From Hyphomicrobiales bacterium (GTDB taxonomy: Bacteria; Pseudomonadota; Alphaproteobacteria; Rickettsiales; JACKKO01): 64,000 bases of DNA. The stretch covers positions 310,001-374,000 of the forward strand of contig JACKKO010000001.1 in assembly GCA_024236395.1 (NCBI GenBank). Direction: 5' to 3'. The notes beneath the pieces were generated by a model. That model was not told the DNA's origin. It did not search any database and was given only the letters and a program-made list of their open reading frames with translations. The position numbers were made by a program, and so were the translations under genes. Below are positions 62,555 through 64,000 of the stretch, piece after piece (within the stretch, counting starts at the first letter, position 1; the number at the start of each line of letters is the position of its first letter).

Positions 62555-63280
62555 TCACACTACTAGTTTACCTGCCATAAAACACAAAAACAGCCCGTTA
62601 CACGCCATCACCCCGCGCAGGAGAGGGGTGGCAATTCCGGGCCATTTATTCATAAACAACTGACCCGCCCCGGCGATGCCGGTAAGCATCGGAGCCGTGC
62701 CCGCTGTAAATACCACCATTCCCAGTGCAGCCTGCGCCGGAGAACCTGTTGCCGCTACGGCCATCAGTGCCGCATAGACTAAGCCACATGGCATAAAACC
62801 AAGCACAATTCCGGTTAGGTAGCCGTGTTTCCAGGTGCGGTGCCACATAAAGGGAGCGGTGAATTTACCAAGCCGGTGATGCCATGCTTCCAGGAAAGGA
62901 AGATGCACCCGGCTACCGCCAGCAGCGGTCAGAAGAAATAACAATCCGGCTAGCCCCAGCATGGAAGCGGCGATGACAGAATGCCCGGAGGTGCCGATAA
63001 TCTGACGTGAGAGCAGGGCAGCGATCATGCCCAAAATCACATAAGTGGTCATGCGGCCCAGATGATAAGGTACGAGTAAAACGCCCAGCGTACTGCGTTT
63101 GGAACAGGTATGCTCACTGCAGGCACAATTTCCCTTTTCCCCGGCACGTGAAAAAACCAGCGGGCCGCACATCGTGCTGCAATGTGCCAGACTGCCCACC
63201 AGCCCGGCCAGAAAAAGCGAAAGTATAATTCCGCCTCCTGTCCCGAGGAATTGTTGGCATTGTGCTAATAGATAATCCAT
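62555..63280 (-). CDS. TauE/SafE-like membrane protein beside cco genes
   Basis: About 241 residues with about six membrane segments. Related to the COG2836 (UreH-like/SafE) group found near cytochrome oxidase genes and suspected in copper or haem handling. Features: LFLAGLVGSLAHCSTMCGPL with a Cys pair in the first helix, a Cys-rich loop (GNCACSEHTCSKRS), YHLGRMTTYVILGMIAALLS, and a second Cys helix GIVLGFMPCGLVYAALMAVA. The paired Cys suggest metal transfer or thiol chemistry. Start ATG at 63280; a TTG at 63298 would add six residues. Preceded by an FNR/FixK box. Confidence 0.8.
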   Translation of the reverse strand: MDYLLAQCQQFLGTGGGIILSLFLAGLVGSLAHCSTMCGPLVFSRAGEKGNCACSEHTCSKRSTLGVLLVPYHLGRMTTYVILGMIAALLSRQIIGTSGHSVIAASMLGLAGLLFLLTAAGGSRVHLPFLEAWHHRLGKFTAPFMWHRTWKHGYLTGIVLGFMPCGLVYAALMAVAATGSPAQAALGMVVFTAGTAPMLTGIAGAGQLFMNKWPGIATPLLRGVMACNGLFLCFMAGKLVV

Positions 63281-63310
63281 ATCGCCCTGTATCTGCAAAT
63301 ATCGAGTTTG

Positions 63311-63351
63311 ACTATACGTAGTTCGATATCGGGTAACTTGACAATGGTCAA
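63311..63351 (-). promoter_or_regulatory. FNR/FixK-type promoter for the TauE/SafE-ccoN transcript
   Basis: TTGACAATGGTCAA (63338-63351) is a perfect TTGA-N6-TCAA dyad. On the - strand, TATAGT (63311-63316) forms a -10 whose predicted start (about 63304) puts the dyad centre at about -41. That is the class II activation layout of FNR/FixK regulators and fits low-oxygen induction of cbb3 oxidase genes. Confidence 0.75.
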
Positions 63352-63384
63352 ACCGATGGGGTTAGGAGGCGTTTTTTACACCCG

Positions 63385-63813
63385 TTATTCGTGAAATAGG
63401 CTCAGATATGTGATAATATCAGCACGGATTTGTGGGTCGGGGATGCGTCCGCAGGCCATACGATTACCCGGTACCACCAGTTTGTTATTCTCCAGATAGC
63501 GATCCAGTGTTGCGGCATCCCACACCAGTTCGGAATTTCGCAGGGCAGGAGTATAGCCGGCATAATCATCACGTGCTCCTGCCGGATGTCCGACGATACC
63601 AAACAAATTTGGCCCCACTTTGTGGCGTTGTCCCTTACCTATTGTATGGCATGCTGCGCAATTGCCAAAATACTGCCAGCCGCGATTGGCATCGGCATTC
63701 GCCCAGACATCCTGCGCATTCACGTTACCAGGAAGCAAACAGACAGCAGTAATAATGATATAAAATACGCTAAGAGCGTTACGCGTAACGGAAAAGATGG
63801 TGCATGATCTCAT
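63385..63813 (-). CDS. Class I cytochrome c
   Basis: About 142 residues. Signal peptide (RNALSVFYIIITAVCLLPGN to about VNA), then a single c-type haem site CAACH in GWQYFGNCAACHTIGKGQRH, the usual KVGPNLFGIVGHPAG loop, and an axial Met in VPGNRMACGRIPD. Matches small soluble cytochromes c that shuttle electrons to terminal oxidases. Start ATG at 63813, after GAGG six nt upstream; upstream in-frame codons overlap the CBS gene. Overlaps that gene by 35 nt. Confidence 0.88.
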   Translation of the reverse strand: MRSCTIFSVTRNALSVFYIIITAVCLLPGNVNAQDVWANADANRGWQYFGNCAACHTIGKGQRHKVGPNLFGIVGHPAGARDDYAGYTPALRNSELVWDAATLDRYLENNKLVVPGNRMACGRIPDPQIRADIITYLSLFHE

Positions 63814-64000
63814 CGTTGACCTCATCACGATCCACACATTTAATCATATCCGTGACAGAAATAACACCGGTAATTTTACCGCTATTATCCACCACAACCA
63901 AACGCCGTACATCCTGATCGCTCATCATATCCGCTACCTGGGCCAGTGTGTCCTCTTCTTTACAGGTGAAAACCTGTGGCGCCATGATTTCACCCACCAC
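63779..64000 (-). CDS. CBS-domain protein (5' part outside the window)
   Basis: 73 residues visible, frame open at the right edge. EIMAPQVFTCKEEDTLAQVA, DQDVRRLVVVDNSGKITGVI and SVTDMIKCVDRDEVNDEIMH are a CBS domain, probably one of a pair. Such proteins bind adenosine nucleotides. The stop lies inside the cytochrome c gene, so the two are coupled. Confidence 0.8.
   Translation of the reverse strand: MVGEIMAPQVFTCKEEDTLAQVADMMSDQDVRRLVVVDNSGKITGVISVTDMIKCVDRDEVNDEIMHHLFRYA

Noticed and set aside
1..64000. Prophage or integrative element within the window
   Set aside because: No integrase, transposase, capsid, relaxase or terminal repeats were seen; only a short tRNA-derived repeat hints at past integration.

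Overview
The window reads as a gene-dense chromosome segment of moderate GC from a Gram-negative bacterium, most likely an alphaproteobacterium. This is inferred from gene neighbourhoods: tsaD divergent from hemC, a hemC-hemD-Mic60-hemY run, a purC-purS-purQ-purL cluster beside a DUF1476 (zeta-type ATPase inhibitor) gene, an ELM1-like protein, a tolQRA/tolB cluster, and a ccoN gene under an FNR/FixK-type box. There is no integrase, phage gene or transposase. The accessory content sits as short AT-rich inserts between housekeeping genes.

Layout. (1) 1-14400 is a flagellin production and modification locus, all on the + strand: fliW, a fliB-type lysine methylase, four overlapping genes with N-terminal TPR arrays (two OGT-like glycosyltransferases, an SGNH hydrolase, a sulfotransferase), then flagellin, a FlaG-like protein, an enlarged fliD, and fliS. 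(2) 14547-17817 holds lysC, a nitronate-monooxygenase-like flavoprotein, a small Hpt protein, tRNA-Pro(UGG) and a monothiol glutaredoxin. (3) 17821-19125 is an AT-rich accessory patch with a small membrane protein and an RTX calcium-binding protein. (4) 19127-24571 carries purine genes on the - strand with an unrecognised membrane protein between purQ and purL, and DUF1476 divergent from purC. (5) 24575-29644 has tsaD facing away from hemC-hemD-Mic60-hemY. (6) 29627-32338 has a lipoprotein, phhB, a VanX-type dipeptidase, yaaA and a periplasmic rhodanese. (7) 32453-35655 has hisG-hisD and an unknown helical protein. (8) 35659-40286 is tolB, an unknown gene on the opposite strand, then tolA-tolR-tolQ; pal and ybgC are absent. 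(9) 40358-47894 has an unknown protein with a PRPP-loop-like motif divergent from carA-carB, then greA and an ELM1-like gene. (10) 47869-52750 is a beta-oxidation pair (acyl-CoA dehydrogenase, FadB-like enzyme) separated by a small AT-rich unknown gene. (11) 52853-58652 is a two-partner secretion system (TpsA adhesin, TpsB pore). (12) 59012-64000 has an LplT-like transporter, an Aas-like gene, ccoN, a TauE/SafE-like protein, a cytochrome c and part of a CBS-domain protein.

Main points. The flagellar locus is the strongest candidate for an under-described system: methylation, glycosylation, an esterase-type step and sulfation enzymes directly precede flagellin, and all four glycan-type enzymes carry TPR arrays. 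The flagellin start codon and Shine-Dalgarno sequence lie in a small hairpin whose loop has two GGA motifs, which fits FliW/CsrA-type control. At about 62037-62048 two conserved convergent genes, aas and ccoN, lose their 3' ends at the same point. This marks a rearrangement breakpoint or a chimeric join. All family assignments were made by reading protein motifs by eye; no database search was run.
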